The position numbers were made by a program, and so were the translations under genes. The notes under the pieces were generated by a model. It worked only from the letters and a program-made list of their open reading frames with translations. It had not been told where the DNA came from and searched no databases. A stretch of DNA of 44,425 nt from Myxococcaceae bacterium (GTDB lineage Bacteria > Myxococcota > Myxococcia > Myxococcales > Myxococcaceae): contig JADGHL010000032.1 of NCBI GenBank assembly GCA_019686135.1, positions 1 through 44,425 on the forward strand, read 5' to 3'. Below, piece after piece: positions 33,439 to 41,265 of the stretch. Each line of letters starts with the position of its first letter. Position 1 is the stretch's first letter.

Positions 33439-34341
33439 GTGACTCAAACCGGTCCCGACATCGTCTTCCTGATCCTGTCCAGCGGCGCGGTCCTGCTGTG
33501 CGTCGGCGCGGTCACCTTCCTGGGTGTCGGCCTGTACGAGAACATTCTGGCCCGCTTCATCCACGAGGTCCGCGACGAATCCGCCGGCGGCGTGAAGGGC
33601 GCCGGGTCGGTCTTCATCCGCCGGCTCGGGTCGATGAACCGGCGCTTCATGTGGCCGAGCTTCGAAGCGAAGATGCGCCGGACGCTGATCAAGGCCGGCG
33701 AACCCAAGGGCTATGCGCCCGAGGACATCCTCGCGCTGCAGGAGGTGGGCGCCGTCCTCGGTCTGTTCGGCGGGTTGATCATCGCCAACGGGCTCGGACA
33801 GAACCTGCTGTGGTCGATCGCCGGCGCGATCGGCGGTGCGTTTTACCCGCGCATCTGGGTCAACGACCAGGTGAATAAGCGGCACCTGCAGATCAGCCGT
33901 GCCCTGCCGTATTCGCTGGACCTGTTGACCCTCTCCGTGGAGGCGGGCCTCGACTTCACCGCCGCTTTGTCCAAGGTCGTAGAGAAGGGCAAACCGGGGC
34001 CGCTTCGGGACGAGCTGCAGCTGGTGCTCAAGCAGCTCAAGATGGGCAAGACGCGCGAAGAGGCGCTCAAGTCGATGATTGTCCGCGTCGATTTGCCTGC
34101 CCTTACCACCTTCGTCACCGCGCTGATCCAGGCGGACAAGATGGGCACAAGCCTGGGCAAGGTGCTCCGCATCCAGTCCACTCAGATGCGCATCGAGCGC
34201 ACACAGCGTGCCGAGAAGCTGGCCAACGAGGCGCCGGTGAAGATGCTGTTTCCGCTGATCGCCTGCATCTTCCCCACGGTCTTCATGGTCCTGTTCGGTC
34301 CGATCGTGTTCGCGCTGATGTTCACGAACGCAACGGGGTAG
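33439..34341 (+). CDS. tadC: TadC-type inner-membrane platform protein
   Basis: A 300-residue partner of TadB, GTG start. It has the same F-domain plan: N-terminal helix (IVFLILSSGAVLLCVGAVTF), AVLGLFGGLIIANGLGQNLL, the cytoplasmic domain LPYSLDLLTLSVEAGLDFTA, MGKTREEALKSMIVRVDLPA, LIQADKMGTSLGKVLRIQST, and a final helix pair around LFPLIACIFPTVFMVLFGPI. The TAG stop lies 4 bases before the predicted CTG start of the FHA gene. Confidence 0.95.
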   Translation: MTQTGPDIVFLILSSGAVLLCVGAVTFLGVGLYENILARFIHEVRDESAGGVKGAGSVFIRRLGSMNRRFMWPSFEAKMRRTLIKAGEPKGYAPEDILALQEVGAVLGLFGGLIIANGLGQNLLWSIAGAIGGAFYPRIWVNDQVNKRHLQISRALPYSLDLLTLSVEAGLDFTAALSKVVEKGKPGPLRDELQLVLKQLKMGKTREEALKSMIVRVDLPALTTFVTALIQADKMGTSLGKVLRIQSTQMRIERTQRAEKLANEAPVKMLFPLIACIFPTVFMVLFGPIVFALMFTNATG

Positions 34342-34345
34342 CACT

Positions 34346-35932
34346 CTGGGGTTCCAGCTCACCATCACTGCAGGGCTGGGCGAGGGGAAGTCCTTCACCT
34401 TCGACCAGCAGGAGACACGGATCGGGCGGACGTCGGACAACGACGTGGTGCTCTTCGATCCCGGTGTGTCCCGAAAGCACGCACGCCTGTTCCAGAAGGA
34501 CGGCCAGGTCTTCGTGGAGGACGCCGGCTCGTCCAACGGGACCCGGGTCAACGGCGAGGTCATCCAGGGCGCGCGCGCGCTGAACAACGGGGACAGCATC
34601 ACGCTCGGGCCGGTCGTGTTCTCCTTCCAGTTGATCGATCCGCTGGCCGAACAGGTGGCGGGACAGGAGACGCGGATTGTCAACCGCCAGACCGTGCTCC
34701 CCCAAGACCGCAAGGTCAGCGACGCGGAGATGGCGGCGGCGGTGCACCAGCCCACGCGCGGCATGAGCGCGAAGGCGCTCAAGGAGGAGCTGGAGAAGTT
34801 CCGCGCCGAGCAGGCCCAGGCGGGGGCCAACCCCAACCGGGGCGGGGACACGGCGATCAAGCCGCAGCCAGTGAAGAACGCGCTGGCCCGTTCGGACGAT
34901 GACGGGCTCGCGCCCGATCCGCAGGACGATACCGTGCCGCGCAGGCCCCGGCCGCTCGCGCGGCCCAACTCCTCCGCCCCAGCGCTCACCGCCGCCGAAC
35001 GGGCGCGCCTGAGGCGGCAGGCGGGCGACTCGCTGGCGGGGCAGATCCGCTACAACCTCGCGCAGATGGATCCGAAGACCCGGGCGATCACCCTGGGCGT
35101 CGTGGGGATCCTCGCGCTGGGGGCGATCGGCGGGCTGTATGCGCTGTTCCGGCCGGCGTCCGAGAACACCGGGCCGGTGGGGCCCGAACCGGACCGGCTC
35201 TCCGTGCAGGTCGTGCAGGACAGCTTCGGCCTGGGCCCGGGTGTCACCTGGGAGCGGCCGGACATGAAGGTGTTCGACTTCGAGTTCGCCACGCCCACCC
35301 GCGCGGTGGTGGTGCTCCACTACCAGTCGCGCGACATCTCCGAGAAAGAGGTGGCGGTGATCCTCAACGGCATCGAGCAGGGCTTCGTGCCCGCCGACGT
35401 GGCAGGCGCGCCGGACCGGGAGATCGAACAGGTGCTGCAGGTCTCCGCGCTCAAGCGCAACCAGCGCAACCAGATCATCTTCGACAACGTGAAGAACCCG
35501 CCGGGGGAGGAGCCCTGGCAGATCTCCAACATCTGGATCGAAGTGGTGCCGATCCCCGAGCTCTCCGCCGAAGAGACCATCCGCAGCGCCCAGGAGTACG
35601 CCACCCGGGCGAACATGTACGTGGAGCGCCGCGAGGTGGCGTCCGAGAACCTGTTCCTTGCCTGGAAGAGCTACCGCAACGCGTGGATCGCGCTCGAGTC
35701 GCTCGACCAGAAGCCCGAGCTCTACGAGACGGTGCGCTTTCAGATGAACGCCCTCAAGAAGGAGCTGGACCAGCTGTGTGGCCGGTTGATGCTGGACGCC
35801 GAACGGGCCATTCAGCTCAAGAACCGGACGCACGCCCGGCAGACGCTCGAAGACGTTCCGAGGTACTTCCCTACCAGCGAACATCGCTGCCACAATCTGG
35901 CCCGGCAGAAGATGGTCGAGTACGACCTGTAG
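34346..35932 (+). CDS. FHA-domain membrane protein, apparent CTG start
   Basis: A 528-residue protein (if read from CTG 34346). Residues 1-100 form a forkhead-associated domain (FQLTITAG, RIGRTSDN, GVSRKHARLF, SSNGTRVNG; R28, S42, H45, N64 bind phosphothreonine in the family). No ATG, GTG or TTG occurs in frame between the stop-limited frame opening (34319) and GTG 34445, and starting at 34445 would delete R28 and the first strands. CTG 34346 has GGGG 7 bases upstream and gives a full domain. A linker with charged and Pro-rich parts leads to one membrane helix (about 247-269, AITLGVVGILALGAIGGLYA). The outer 250 residues are beta-rich, then helical (YVERREVASENLFLAWKSYR). Probably a phosphorylation-responsive scaffold of the Tad machine. 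Confidence 0.82.
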   Translation: MGFQLTITAGLGEGKSFTFDQQETRIGRTSDNDVVLFDPGVSRKHARLFQKDGQVFVEDAGSSNGTRVNGEVIQGARALNNGDSITLGPVVFSFQLIDPLAEQVAGQETRIVNRQTVLPQDRKVSDAEMAAAVHQPTRGMSAKALKEELEKFRAEQAQAGANPNRGGDTAIKPQPVKNALARSDDDGLAPDPQDDTVPRRPRPLARPNSSAPALTAAERARLRRQAGDSLAGQIRYNLAQMDPKTRAITLGVVGILALGAIGGLYALFRPASENTGPVGPEPDRLSVQVVQDSFGLGPGVTWERPDMKVFDFEFATPTRAVVVLHYQSRDISEKEVAVILNGIEQGFVPADVAGAPDREIEQVLQVSALKRNQRNQIIFDNVKNPPGEEPWQISNIWIEVVPIPELSAEETIRSAQEYATRANMYVERREVASENLFLAWKSYRNAWIALESLDQKPELYETVRFQMNALKKELDQLCGRLMLDAERAIQLKNRTHARQTLEDVPRYFPTSEHRCHNLARQKMVEYDL

Positions 35933-35962
35933 TTCTTCCTCTCACTCTCGCGCGGGACCCCT

Positions 35963-37717
35963 ATGCCCGATCAGTCGCCACCCGCACGCCGCCGTCCGAC
36001 TTCCGCGGCTGCGCAATCGGTCAACCGGCCACCTCTGCGGCCGGGCGGCACCCCTCACGCGGCCGTCGCCGAAGCGCCGCTCCCGGAGTCCGGCGCGAAG
36101 CTGGTCTGCACCGCCGGTCCGCGGACGGGGACCGAGTTCCCGCTGTCCGGCGACGAGGAGATCATCATCGGCCGGGCCACGGACATCGCGATCTCCATCC
36201 CGGACACCTCGGTGTCGCGGCGGCACTGCAGCGTGCGCCCCGTGGGCGGCGGCTGGATGATCTCCGATCTCGGATCGGGGAACGGGACCCTGGTCAACGG
36301 CGAGCGGATCGAAGCGGAGACGGCGCTGAGGAACGGTGACGTCATCACCATCGGCGACACCGAGCTGACCTTCCAGGACATCGGCGACGTCACCGACCGC
36401 CGGCCGATCCCCACGCGGCGGCCGGGGGCGGGACGCCCCGGTGCTCCGCCTCCGCGGCGGAGCGTCGCCGGCCGTCCGGACGTGCGCGCACGGCTGTCGC
36501 GCAGCGGCGCGCCGGCGATGGACCCCGCGAAAAAGCGGAAGATGATGATCATCGGCGGGGTGGTGTTCGGGGTGGTGCTGATCGGCCTCATCGGACTGAA
36601 GGTGATGGCCCATCGGCGCAGCGTCCTCGAAGCGGAGCAGCGCGCCGCCCAGGAGGCCCGCCGCCGCGAGCTGGGCAACATCTCGCAGGAGGGCAAGAAC
36701 CTCGTCCGCGAGGGGAAGTGGGCGGAGGCGAAGGCGAAGTTCGAGGAGATCGCGCAGATCGCTCCGGACTACCCGGGCGTGCAGGACTACATCGCCCGCG
36801 CGAACATCGAGATCCCCAACCAGCAGCACCTGATCGCCGCGGAGAAGGCGCTGTCGGAGAACAAGCTCGCCGAGGCCTACGCCGAGCTCAAGCAGGTGAC
36901 CTCCGACACGCAGCAGTTTAAGCAGCGCGACGAGTTGAAGGCGAAGCTGGACAGTCTGCTCCGGCAGCGGCTCAAGGACGTGCCCGGCCTTCTGGCCACG
37001 GTGGGCGAGAAGGAGCAGCGCCGCGCTGCCTACAACGAGGTGATTGCGATCACCACCGACATCCTCAAGGTGGACCCGGAGAACTCGGATGCGGATCGCT
37101 TCAAGAAGCAGGCGGAGGAGGCGATCCTCGATCTGGACAAGCCGGTGGTGGTGGCCCAGGGCCCGGCACCCAAGCCCTGGGAGCCGGTGGTCTCGCGGTT
37201 CGCGGCCGGCGACATGACGGGCGCGCTGGCGATCGCCGACGAGTGCGCCCGCAAGGACAAGACCTGCCGGCGCAAGGCGAAGGACATCCGCGAGTTCATG
37301 GGGCTGTACAAGCGTGTCGAGGAGCTGGACGCGCGCGGGCTGAACCGCCTGCTCACGCTGGACGGGGACATCTCCGAGGGGCGCGGCAGCCCCATGGGCA
37401 CCAACGCCGGAAAGCGCGCCGCCAACATGTTCTACAAGAACGCGTCCGCCGCGAAGGCCGCCGGCCAGTGGGGCAGCGCGATCAGCTGGGCGCAGAAGAC
37501 GCTCAAGGCGGACCCGTCGCACCAGGGCGCGAAGGCGATCGTCGACGAGGTGCGCAGCAAGGCGAAGGACGAGTATCTGCGCTGCTACCAGATGAAGGAC
37601 ACCCAGCCCGACGAGGCGCTGACCTGCTTCAAGGGCGTGCTCCAGATGTGCGCGCAGGGTGACGAGACCTGGGTCAAGACCAAGGCCCGCATCGAGGCCC
37701 TCGAAGAGGCGCGATGA
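35963..37717 (+). CDS. FHA-domain membrane protein with TPR-like periplasmic domain
   Basis: A 584-residue protein. After a 40-residue Pro/Arg-rich start, residues 45-140 are an FHA domain (IIIGRATDIAISIPDTSVSR, R71, S85, H88, N107, N112 in the GSGNGTLVNGERI region). A basic Pro/Arg linker precedes a single membrane helix (194-215, MMIIGGVVFGVVLIGLIGLK). The remaining 370 residues are helical repeats of TPR type (GKNLVREGKWAEAKAKFEEI, AEKALSENKLAEAYAELKQV, AAGQWGSAISWAQKTLKADP). Cytoplasmic FHA plus outer TPR matches a signal-responsive assembly factor. No strong ribosome site precedes the ATG. Its stop overlaps the xseA start (ATGA), tying DNA repair gene expression to this operon. Confidence 0.88.
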   Translation: MPDQSPPARRRPTSAAAQSVNRPPLRPGGTPHAAVAEAPLPESGAKLVCTAGPRTGTEFPLSGDEEIIIGRATDIAISIPDTSVSRRHCSVRPVGGGWMISDLGSGNGTLVNGERIEAETALRNGDVITIGDTELTFQDIGDVTDRRPIPTRRPGAGRPGAPPPRRSVAGRPDVRARLSRSGAPAMDPAKKRKMMIIGGVVFGVVLIGLIGLKVMAHRRSVLEAEQRAAQEARRRELGNISQEGKNLVREGKWAEAKAKFEEIAQIAPDYPGVQDYIARANIEIPNQQHLIAAEKALSENKLAEAYAELKQVTSDTQQFKQRDELKAKLDSLLRQRLKDVPGLLATVGEKEQRRAAYNEVIAITTDILKVDPENSDADRFKKQAEEAILDLDKPVVVAQGPAPKPWEPVVSRFAAGDMTGALAIADECARKDKTCRRKAKDIREFMGLYKRVEELDARGLNRLLTLDGDISEGRGSPMGTNAGKRAANMFYKNASAAKAAGQWGSAISWAQKTLKADPSHQGAKAIVDEVRSKAKDEYLRCYQMKDTQPDEALTCFKGVLQMCAQGDETWVKTKARIEALEEAR

Positions 37718-39429
37718 AGAAGCGCGGCGCCGCCTCGCAGGGCGACCTCTTCGAAAGCCTTGCGGCCGCGCCCGCCCCCGTGCCGTCGCCGGTGGACGCC
37801 GGGGCCAGCTCGCCCCGTCCCGCCGAGCGCCCCCGGGTCCCGCAGCCTGTGCTGGTCACCGCGCCACCGGCTGCGCCGGATACGCATGCGCGGTCCGCGC
37901 TGCAGCCGCTGCCGCCGAAGCCGCAGAAGGTGGTGCTCACCGTCGGGCAGCTCACACGGCAGATCAAGGACACGCTCGAGCGCGGCTTCCCCATGGTCAC
38001 GGTGCGGGGCGAGGTGAGCGGGTTCCGCGGCCCCAACGTGCGCGGGCACCTGTACTTCGCGCTCAAGGATCAGGACGCCTGCATCGACGCGCGGATCTGG
38101 GCGTCGCTGGCGAGCCGGATGAAGTTCAAGCTCCGCGACGGCCTGGAGGTGGTCGTCGACGGGAGCGTGGACGTCTACGAACCGCAGGGCCGGTACTCGT
38201 TGATCGTCCAGCGGATCGAACCTGCGGGCGAGGGCGCGCTGGCGCTGGCCTTCCAGCAGCTCAAAGAGCGCCTGATGGCGGAGGGGCTGTTCGGCGAACG
38301 GCGGCTGCGGCCGCCCCGGCCGGTGCCGTTCCTCCCCCGGCGGATCGGTGTGGTGACGAGCGTGACCGGGGCGGCGCTCAGGGACTTTCTGCGCGTCCTG
38401 CACGGGCGGCACCCGCGGCTGCCGGTGCTGGTGGCGGACGCGCGGGTGCAGGGCGACGGCGCGGCGATGGAGGTGGTCCGGGCGATCGAGCGGCTGGGCA
38501 GGGCGGACGTGGACGTCATCGTGGTCACCCGCGGCGGCGGTTCGATCGAGGACCTCTGGACCTTCAACGACGAGCGGGTGGCGCGGGCGATCTTCGCCTC
38601 GCCCGTCCCGGTGGTCTCCGCGATCGGCCACGAGGTGGACTTTACCATCGCCGACTTCGTCGCCGACCTGCGCGCGCCCACGCCGTCGGCGGCGGCGGAG
38701 CGGCTGGCCCCGGTGCTGCGCGATCTCGAGCTGATGCTGCGCACCCACGAGGGGCGGCTGCGCAAGGCGATCGAACGGCGGCTGCTGGAGGCGCGGCAGC
38801 AGCTGAGTGTGGCGCGCGGGCGGATGGGCGATCCGCGGCGGATGATCGGCCAGAAGCGGCTGCACCTGAGCGCGCAGGCCGAGCGGGCGGCGCGGTGTGC
38901 GCGAGCTGCGGTGCGTCGCCGGCGCGAACATCTCCAGAGCCTCTCGTCACGGCTGGCGCGTCAGCACCCGCGCACCCGGCTCGCCCACAACCGGCAGGAG
39001 CTCCTCAAGCTGGCCGAACGGCTCCGCGCCGCGGTGCGCGGGCGGCTCGGGAAGGAGCGCCAGGCGTTGGCGAAGCTGGCCCTGTCGGTCGAGCGCGCCT
39101 CGCCGGCGCCGAAGCTGGAGGCGCAGCGGCGGCTCCTCTCCGACCGAGCGGCGCGGGTGCAGGCGGCCGTGCGCGAGCAGCTGGCCACGGAGCGGGGCGC
39201 GCTGCACGGGCTCGCCCAGAAGCTGGACGCCATGAGCCCGCTGGCGGTGCTCGCGCGCGGCTACTCGGTCACCTTCCGGAGCGCGGATGAGCACGTGGTG
39301 CGCAGCGCCTCGGAGGTGAAGCCCGGGGACGCGCTGACGATCCGCCTTTCGCCCGGGGGCTGCACCACGCTGGCGGAGTGCGAGTCCATCGACGCCACGG
39401 TGACCGGCGTCCGCGGCGGCGGGACGTAA
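37714..39429 (+). CDS. xseA: exodeoxyribonuclease VII large subunit
   Basis: A 571-residue nuclease subunit, longer than the usual 400-460. The conserved core begins at about residue 75: VGQLTRQIKDTLERGFPMVT and VRGEVSGFRGPNVRGHLYFA (OB fold), FLPRRIGVVTSVTGAALRDF, VIVVTRGGGSIEDLWTFNDE, VVSAIGHEVDFTIADFVADL (catalytic region), and LARGYSVTF near the C-terminus. Residues 1-75 are an added Pro/Ala-rich extension starting MKKRGAASQGDLFESL. The middle is a long helical coiled coil. With XseB it degrades single-stranded DNA to short oligonucleotides in repair. Start overlaps the FHA/TPR gene stop. Confidence 0.95.
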   Translation: MKKRGAASQGDLFESLAAAPAPVPSPVDAGASSPRPAERPRVPQPVLVTAPPAAPDTHARSALQPLPPKPQKVVLTVGQLTRQIKDTLERGFPMVTVRGEVSGFRGPNVRGHLYFALKDQDACIDARIWASLASRMKFKLRDGLEVVVDGSVDVYEPQGRYSLIVQRIEPAGEGALALAFQQLKERLMAEGLFGERRLRPPRPVPFLPRRIGVVTSVTGAALRDFLRVLHGRHPRLPVLVADARVQGDGAAMEVVRAIERLGRADVDVIVVTRGGGSIEDLWTFNDERVARAIFASPVPVVSAIGHEVDFTIADFVADLRAPTPSAAAERLAPVLRDLELMLRTHEGRLRKAIERRLLEARQQLSVARGRMGDPRRMIGQKRLHLSAQAERAARCARAAVRRRREHLQSLSSRLARQHPRTRLAHNRQELLKLAERLRAAVRGRLGKERQALAKLALSVERASPAPKLEAQRRLLSDRAARVQAAVREQLATERGALHGLAQKLDAMSPLAVLARGYSVTFRSADEHVVRSASEVKPGDALTIRLSPGGCTTLAECESIDATVTGVRGGGT

Positions 39430-39468
39430 GGCGCAGCGGGCGGAGTGCACACGGGATGCGGGCAGAGG

Positions 39469-39488
39469 CGGCGGCCGTCCGGCCGCCG
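39469..39488 (+). terminator. 9-bp GC hairpin between xseA and xseB
   Basis: CGGCGGCCG-TC-CGGCCGCCG, a perfect inverted repeat in the 116-base gap after xseA. A TTTT run lies about 22 bases downstream (39511-39514), too far for a standard intrinsic terminator, so it could also be an RNA-stabilising hairpin. Confidence 0.35.
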
Positions 39489-39545
39489 GAGCTTGCGGTG
39501 GCTTCGGGGCTTTTGCGCGTGGGGGCGGTCCATTAGGGTGCGCGC

Positions 39546-39884
39546 GTGGCGAAGGAACAGAAGACCGAGACGTACGCCGAGGTGGTGCAGAAGCTCGAGG
39601 AGGTCGTGATGCGCCTCGAGACGGGGAAGCTGTCGCTGGAGGACTCCCTGCAGGCCTTCGAGGAAGGCATCGGGCTGGTCCGGCGCGGCGAGGCGCTGCT
39701 CGGGGAGGCGGAGAAGCGGATCGAGCAATTGCTCGAGGCGGGCGGAGAGCTGAAGGCTGTCCCTCTGGAGTTGCCGCCCACCGGGCCCCAGGGTGGATCG
39801 CCTGCAGCGCGGCCCGCGCAGCGAACGCCCGCGCCCCATGCGCCCACGCCGCCGCCACCGGAGGACGACGACGTCCCGTTCTGA
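39546..39884 (+). CDS. xseB: exodeoxyribonuclease VII small subunit
   Basis: A 112-residue protein; the first 75 residues are the standard XseB fold (TYAEVVQKLEEVVMRLETGK, LSLEDSLQAFEEGIGLVRRG, EALLGEAEKRIEQLLE). The last 37 residues are a Pro-rich extension ending PEDDDVPF, an acidic-hydrophobic tail of the kind that binds single-stranded DNA-binding protein (SSB-tail-like DDDxPF). XseB binds XseA as a multimer. GTG start; 116 bases after xseA. Confidence 0.93.
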   Translation: MAKEQKTETYAEVVQKLEEVVMRLETGKLSLEDSLQAFEEGIGLVRRGEALLGEAEKRIEQLLEAGGELKAVPLELPPTGPQGGSPAARPAQRTPAPHAPTPPPPEDDDVPF

Positions 39885-39924
39885 GGCTCGAGCGCCTGGC
39901 GGACGAGCGGGTGGGCCGTAGCGC

Positions 39925-39941
39925 TCGCCGCAGCGCGGCGA
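39925..39941. terminator. 7-bp hairpin after xseB
   Basis: TCGCCGC-AGC-GCGGCGA, perfect 7-bp stem with 3-base loop, in the 72-base gap between xseB and the response regulator, followed by TAAAG. It may end xseB transcription in part or sit in the regulator leader. Confidence 0.3.
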
Positions 39942-39956
39942 TAAAGACCGTCGACG

Positions 39957-40364
39957 ATGGAAGCGGACGTCTCTGCACCGCGGGTGATCATCGTCGACGA
40001 CGACCGTGAGACGCGGAACATGCTGGCCACGCTCCTGCAGTCGGAGGGGTTCCACGTCCTGCAGGCGGCCAATGGCCTGAAGCTGATTTCAATCCTCCAC
40101 GCCGATCATCCGGACGTGATCGTGCTCGACGTGAACCTGTCGTGGATCGACGGGTTCGAGCTGTGCAGGTCGGTGAAGGCGAACGAGGAGTACCGCGACA
40201 TCCCGGTGGTGTTTCTCTCCGGCCGCACCAGCCACGAGGACGTCGAGCGCGGGATGTCGATGGGTGCGGTGGAGTACTTCCGCAAGCCGGTGGACTTCGA
40301 GGCGTTCGCCGCCCGGCTGCGCGAGATCGTCGCCACCCGTCGCAGGGCGGCGGATGGGAGCTGA
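39957..40364 (+). CDS. single-domain response regulator (CheY-like)
   Basis: A 135-residue receiver with no output domain: acidic pocket D14-D16 (VIIVDDDRETR), phosphoacceptor D58 (VIVLDVNLSW), S88 (VVFLSGR) and K110 (YFRKPVDF). It would act as a diffusible phospho-signal or phosphorelay element. No kinase is adjacent. It lies between xseB and ispA, a position not usual in this conserved cluster, and ends 4 bases before ispA, so it is likely cotranscribed. No clear ribosome site. Confidence 0.92.
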   Translation: MEADVSAPRVIIVDDDRETRNMLATLLQSEGFHVLQAANGLKLISILHADHPDVIVLDVNLSWIDGFELCRSVKANEEYRDIPVVFLSGRTSHEDVERGMSMGAVEYFRKPVDFEAFAARLREIVATRRRAADGS

Positions 40365-40368
40365 AGGC

Positions 40369-41265
40369 ATGGCGGAGGGGTTCTCCCTGGAGGGATGGTT
40401 GGCGGCGCAGAAGGCGCGCGTCGAAGCGCTGCTCGCGAACCGGTTGGAGCGGCTGCGCGCGCAGACCCCACCGCGGCTGTTCGAGGCGATGGGGTACTCG
40501 CTGCTCGACGGTGGCAAGAGGCTGCGCCCGGTCCTGTGCCTCGCCTTCGCGGAGGCGGTGTCCGGGCAGACCGGCGGCGGAGGTGCGGTGGCGGAGGACG
40601 CGGCCTGCGCGCTCGAGTACGTGCACACCTACTCCCTGGTCCACGACGATCTGCCCGCGATGGACGACGACGCGCTCCGGCGCGGCCGGCCGACGAACCA
40701 CAAGGTCTACGGCGAGGCACTCGCGATCCTCGCGGGCGATGCGCTGTTGACCGAAGCCTTCGCGCTCGCCGCCGGCGGGTCCGAGCCGGTGCGCGCCGCG
40801 CTTGTCCTCGAGCTGGCGCGCGGTGCGGGCGCGGCGGGCATGGTGGGCGGCCAGGTTCTGGACATCGCCGAGGATCGCCCCGCGGCGCTGGACTATCTGA
40901 CCCGGCTGCACCGGCTGAAGACCGGGGCGCTGATCCGCGCCGCGTGCCGGATGGGCGCGGTCGCAGGCGGCGGCGGTGCTCGCGAGCTGGAGATCGCCGA
41001 TCGCTACGGCGACGCGGTGGGGCTGGCCTTTCAGATCGCCGACGACGTGCTGGATGTCACCGCCACGGCGGCGGAGCTGGGTAAGCCCACCGGGGCGGAC
41101 GCGGCGGCCGGGCGGTTCACGTATCCAGCGGTGGTCGGCCTCGAGCGGGCACGGCAGCTGGCGCAGGAGGAGATTTCCCGCGCGTTGTCGGCGGTGAAGC
41201 CGCTGGAGCCCGGGGACGGGCCACTCGCCGCGCTGGCGCGGTACGCGGTCGAGCGGACGGTATGA
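40369..41265 (+). CDS. ispA: polyprenyl diphosphate synthase (farnesyl diphosphate synthase type)
   Basis: A 298-residue trans-prenyltransferase. The first Asp-rich motif is HDDLPAMDDD (D93, D94 and D99, with the two-residue insertion typical of bacterial farnesyl synthases), the second FQIADDVLDV (D225, D226, D229), and GGKRLRP at 48-54 binds isopentenyl diphosphate. It condenses isopentenyl and allylic diphosphates to C15 (possibly C20). The ATG at 40369 has GGGAG 8 bases upstream; its stop overlaps the repeat ORF start by ATGA. It works in the same isoprenoid pathway as the dxs gene downstream. Confidence 0.95.
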   Translation: MAEGFSLEGWLAAQKARVEALLANRLERLRAQTPPRLFEAMGYSLLDGGKRLRPVLCLAFAEAVSGQTGGGGAVAEDAACALEYVHTYSLVHDDLPAMDDDALRRGRPTNHKVYGEALAILAGDALLTEAFALAAGGSEPVRAALVLELARGAGAAGMVGGQVLDIAEDRPAALDYLTRLHRLKTGALIRAACRMGAVAGGGGARELEIADRYGDAVGLAFQIADDVLDVTATAAELGKPTGADAAAGRFTYPAVVGLERARQLAQEEISRALSAVKPLEPGDGPLAALARYAVERTV

